Shown here: in pieces, positions 6,816-8,630 of the stretch
Numbering within the stretch: the first letter of the stretch is position 1
Layout: the number at the start of each line of letters is the position of its first letter
From: Candidatus Hydrogenedentota bacterium
GTDB lineage: Bacteria; Hydrogenedentota; Hydrogenedentia; Hydrogenedentales; SLHB01
Direction: 5' to 3'
DNA: 8,630 bases
NCBI GenBank assembly: GCA_007118235.1
Contig: SKRY01000119.1
Location: forward strand, 1 to 8,630
Position numbers and translations under genes: made by a program
The notes under the pieces: model-generated
Seen by the model: only the letters and a program-made list of their open reading frames with translations
What the model was told of the DNA's origin: nothing
Database searches by the model: none

Positions 6816-7385
6816 CTAGTTTCCGGCCCTGTATTCGCTGTTGATCCGCTCGATGATCCGGCTGGTCATGTTCAGGGGTGAGCTGTGGTACAGCACGCCG
6901 CCAATGTTGGGGTCGCCATCGAGAATGAGGTGGTAGTTCTGCTCGATGCCGACCTGCTCCACCACTTCATTGATCTCCCCTTGGAGTTGGCTTATCAGGC
7001 GGTTCGCCTGCCGGTTGATCTCGCTGTCCCATTCCTCGTGCTGACGCTGGATGCGGCGGAGTTCGCGCTCGATGTCATCGCGTTCAGCCAAGGCTTCCGT
7101 CTCGGACAAGTTGGCCCGGCGCTGCTCGAAACTCTCTTGTTTCTGTTGGACCTCACTGAGCATCTGATCGATTTCCTGCTCGCGCTGCCGCACCAGTTGA
7201 TCCAGTTGCTGCATTTGGTCCTGCTGCTTCTCATACGCGTCGTACACCGCCTTCCGGTCCACGACCGCGATCCTGTACTGCCCATCCGGCGTGGAGTCCT
7301 GAGCAAAGCCGAGTCCGGTTGCTGCGATGTAGAACACTACGGAAAGAGTAAGTACTCCCAGAATGAAGTTCTTGCCAAGTTTCAC
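6816..7385 (-). CDS. skp: OmpH/Skp family periplasmic chaperone
   Basis: A 189-residue exported protein. Residues 1-29 form a signal peptide with a Lys-containing start, a hydrophobic core (FILGVLTLSVVFYIAA) and a GLGFAQ end, probably cleaved near AQ-DS. The mature part begins with a beta strand, YRIAVVDRKAVYDAY, typical of OmpH. A long Gln/Glu/Arg-rich coiled coil follows (about residues 50-145), then the terminal strand segment NYHLILDGD...VLYHSSPLNMTSRIIERIN. Skp trimers hold unfolded outer-membrane proteins in the periplasm. The GTG at 7385 is chosen because AAGGA (7395-7399) lies 9 nt upstream and the protein then starts right at its signal peptide. The in-frame ATG at 7427 has no ribosome site and would add 14 residues. 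Position before lpxD is the classical order. Confidence 0.9.
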   Translation of the reverse strand: MKLGKNFILGVLTLSVVFYIAATGLGFAQDSTPDGQYRIAVVDRKAVYDAYEKQQDQMQQLDQLVRQREQEIDQMLSEVQQKQESFEQRRANLSETEALAERDDIERELRRIQRQHEEWDSEINRQANRLISQLQGEINEVVEQVGIEQNYHLILDGDPNIGGVLYHSSPLNMTSRIIERINSEYRAGN

Positions 7386-7446
7386 GATGAGCTGTCCTTC
7401 TGTTACCGGGGTAATGCCCTGTGTCATCTCGAGTTATCGGAACCGG

Positions 7447-7462
7447 CCGCCGATATCGGCGG
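7447..7462. repeat. Perfect 16-bp palindrome in the skp leader
   Basis: CCGCCGATATCGGCGG is perfectly self-complementary. It sits about 60 bases upstream of the skp GTG and about 80 bases downstream of the predicted transcription start. As RNA it could form a 6-bp stem with a 4-base loop, without a U-tract. As DNA it could be an operator. Which applies cannot be told from sequence. Confidence 0.5.
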
Positions 7463-7547
7463 TCCCGCGGAGCCGGGCGGCGCGTCATGGGCTGTTGAGC
7501 GCCTCTTCCCTATTCTTGATTCTTGCAAGGGCTCCAACACAAGCCAG

Positions 7548-7577
7548 AGTATAGCAGGGTTCCCATGAGGGCCGCAA
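7548..7577 (-). promoter_or_regulatory. Extended -10 promoter of the skp-lpxD-lpxC/fabZ operon
   Basis: On the minus strand, -35 TTGCGG (7577-7572) is followed by an 18-base spacer and -10 TATACT (7553-7548), with TGC directly before the -10 as in extended -10 promoters. Transcription would start near 7541, giving a leader of about 155 nt before the skp GTG. It lies just past the stop of the phosphatase gene (7594), so the envelope genes can be expressed independently of it. Confidence 0.6.
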
Positions 7578-7593
7578 ATGCCCAAGCGCCGTC

Positions 7594-8409
7594 CTACTCC
7601 GGAGCATGGACCGGTTCATGGGGCGCGGAGAGATGAGCGAGAAGCGCGCCGTGCACGGCGCCATTCGACACGAGGATGCCCTCTTGGGCGTCGAACAGAC
7701 GAAGGGGGGAGCCATCCAGGCGGCTGCTTGTCCCGCCAGCTTCCTCGACAATAAGCTGACCCGCCGCGTAATCCCACGGGCGCAGGCCCACGTGCAAGTA
7801 AGCCTCCGCCTCGGCCGACGCGATGGCGCACAGGGCCACGGCGGCGGAACCCTCGCACCGCAGTTGCCCGGCCGCGTGGAGAACCCCGCCGAGCGTTTCC
7901 AGGGTGGCGCCGCGATCGTCCGGGAGCGAGAAATCCACTTCCACCCGCGCGCGGCCAAGGTCGGCATGACGGGAAACCTGAAGCGGCTGGGTGTTGCGGG
8001 TGGCGCCGCAATTGCGCTCGGCGAGATACAGATCCTGCGTGACGGGCATGGCGATGCCCGCGGCGGCAATCTCCCCGTCACGAACAAAAGCGATGGAGAT
8101 GGCGAAGGCGGGGAAGAGACCGCGAAGGAAATTCTGGGTCCCATCGATGGGATCCACAACCCAACAGCGCGGCGGCGCGGCGCCGGGGCGCCGGTCCAGG
8201 CCATCCTCTTCCGCTATAACGGCGTCCGTGGGGAAGGAGTGGCGAATGCGGTTGACGATTTGGCTCTGAACCGCCACATCGACTTCGGTGAGCAGGTCAT
8301 TGGCGCCATTCTTCTCTTGCACCCGTAGACGCGTCCGGCCCGCGTACTTGGCCTTTACATACCCGGAAGTCTCGTGAAGGATCAACTCGATTAGGTCGAG
8401 TTCATTCAT
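7594..8409 (-). CDS. Inositol monophosphatase family protein
   Basis: A 271-residue cytoplasmic Mg-dependent phosphatase of the IMPase/SuhB/CysQ superfamily. The metal-site motifs are complete: D44 in LLTEVD, E67 and E68 in AEEDG, WVVDPIDGTQNF (83-94, D86 and D89) and D213 in PWDYAAG. LRCEGSAAVALC (183-194) matches the conserved Gly-Ser-Ala motif. Length is typical. Substrates of the family include inositol phosphates, 3'-phosphoadenosine phosphate and histidinol phosphate. The motifs do not decide between them, though the GTQNF motif fits inositol-1-phosphatase types best. The ATG at 8409 has GGTGG 7 nt upstream. A weak promoter-like pair, TTGCGT-N18-TAGCCT, lies at 8599-8570 on the same strand. 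It is followed after about 210 bases by skp. Confidence 0.92.
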   Translation of the reverse strand: MNELDLIELILHETSGYVKAKYAGRTRLRVQEKNGANDLLTEVDVAVQSQIVNRIRHSFPTDAVIAEEDGLDRRPGAAPPRCWVVDPIDGTQNFLRGLFPAFAISIAFVRDGEIAAAGIAMPVTQDLYLAERNCGATRNTQPLQVSRHADLGRARVEVDFSLPDDRGATLETLGGVLHAAGQLRCEGSAAVALCAIASAEAEAYLHVGLRPWDYAAGQLIVEEAGGTSSRLDGSPLRLFDAQEGILVSNGAVHGALLAHLSAPHEPVHAPE

Positions 8410-8630
8410 GGCGCGGCCACCATTGTGTTACGCCTTCCTCGCGTTGGTCCCCGAATCCCCTGGCATGCCGCCGGTGTTCCCGCGGCGCGGGACGCGAACG
8501 GAAACGAAGGCTGTCCCCATCAGTTGCGCGGATGTTCCTGGGCTAACGGCCGATTGCGTCAGCGCCCATAGGCTAGCACTCCGCGCCCGGCGAACGCAAA
8601 GCCGGCCCGCACCCCGCGATTGAGGACAAA

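Noticed and set aside
6885..7568. 227-codon plus-strand ORF opposite skp
   Set aside because: Leu/His/Asp-rich mirror of the skp coiled coil; not a plausible protein.
7606..8328. 240-codon plus-strand ORF opposite the phosphatase
   Set aside because: Antisense to a gene with all IMPase motifs.
8408..8623. 71-codon plus-strand ORF at the right edge
   Set aside because: Begins on the opposite strand of the phosphatase start codon, has no ribosome site and no recognisable motif.
8559..8630. Possible C-terminal 23 codons of a minus-strand gene entering from the right
   Set aside because: Open to the edge and GC-rich at third positions, but far too short to separate from chance; a longer minus-strand frame ending at 8428 is equally open and neither is recognisable.

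Overview
The window looks like chromosomal DNA of a GC-rich, Gram-negative, lipid A-making bacterium. The strongest clue to its identity is a single-chain LpxC/FabZ fusion. That arrangement is well known in Bacteroidetes and some related or deep-branching diderm phyla, and it is not the proteobacterial layout. The high GC argues against typical Bacteroidetes, so an uncultured FCB/PVC-type lineage is my low-confidence guess. I see no transposase, integrase, phage gene, tRNA, rRNA or CRISPR array.

Left part (1-2357): a minus-strand HDOD-domain signalling protein runs off the left edge, so its C-terminus is missing. It is separated by about 550 bases of mostly featureless spacer from a plus-strand CPBP-family intramembrane protease. 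The spacer holds a perfect 10-bp tandem repeat and a short inverted repeat.

Middle (2383-4192): a good sigma70-like promoter leads into an ExeA/GspA-type AAA+ ATPase. The ATPase ends in a long acidic, probably disordered tail. An unrecognised acidic 192-residue protein overlaps it by 8 nt. The two look like a translationally coupled pair. No secretion or pilus gene lies nearby to say what the ATPase serves.

Right part (4224-8409, all minus strand, read from right to left): an inositol-monophosphatase family enzyme, then an extended -10 promoter, a roughly 155-nt leader containing a 16-bp palindrome, and the envelope operon skp/ompH, lpxD and lpxC/fabZ. Skp would chaperone outer-membrane proteins in the periplasm. 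LpxC and LpxD perform successive early steps of lipid A synthesis. The FabZ domain supplies acyl-ACP precursors for fatty acids and for lipid A. lpxD and lpxC/fabZ overlap by 26 nt. Between skp and lpxD lies a 227-nt gap with a GC-rich hairpin and U-rich tract only a few bases before the lpxD start, plus a possible 56-codon leader ORF whose stop overlaps that start. This suggests attenuation or translational coupling and is the least ordinary feature of the window. lpxA does not follow fabZ here: the operon meets the ATPase pair tail to tail at about 4193-4223.
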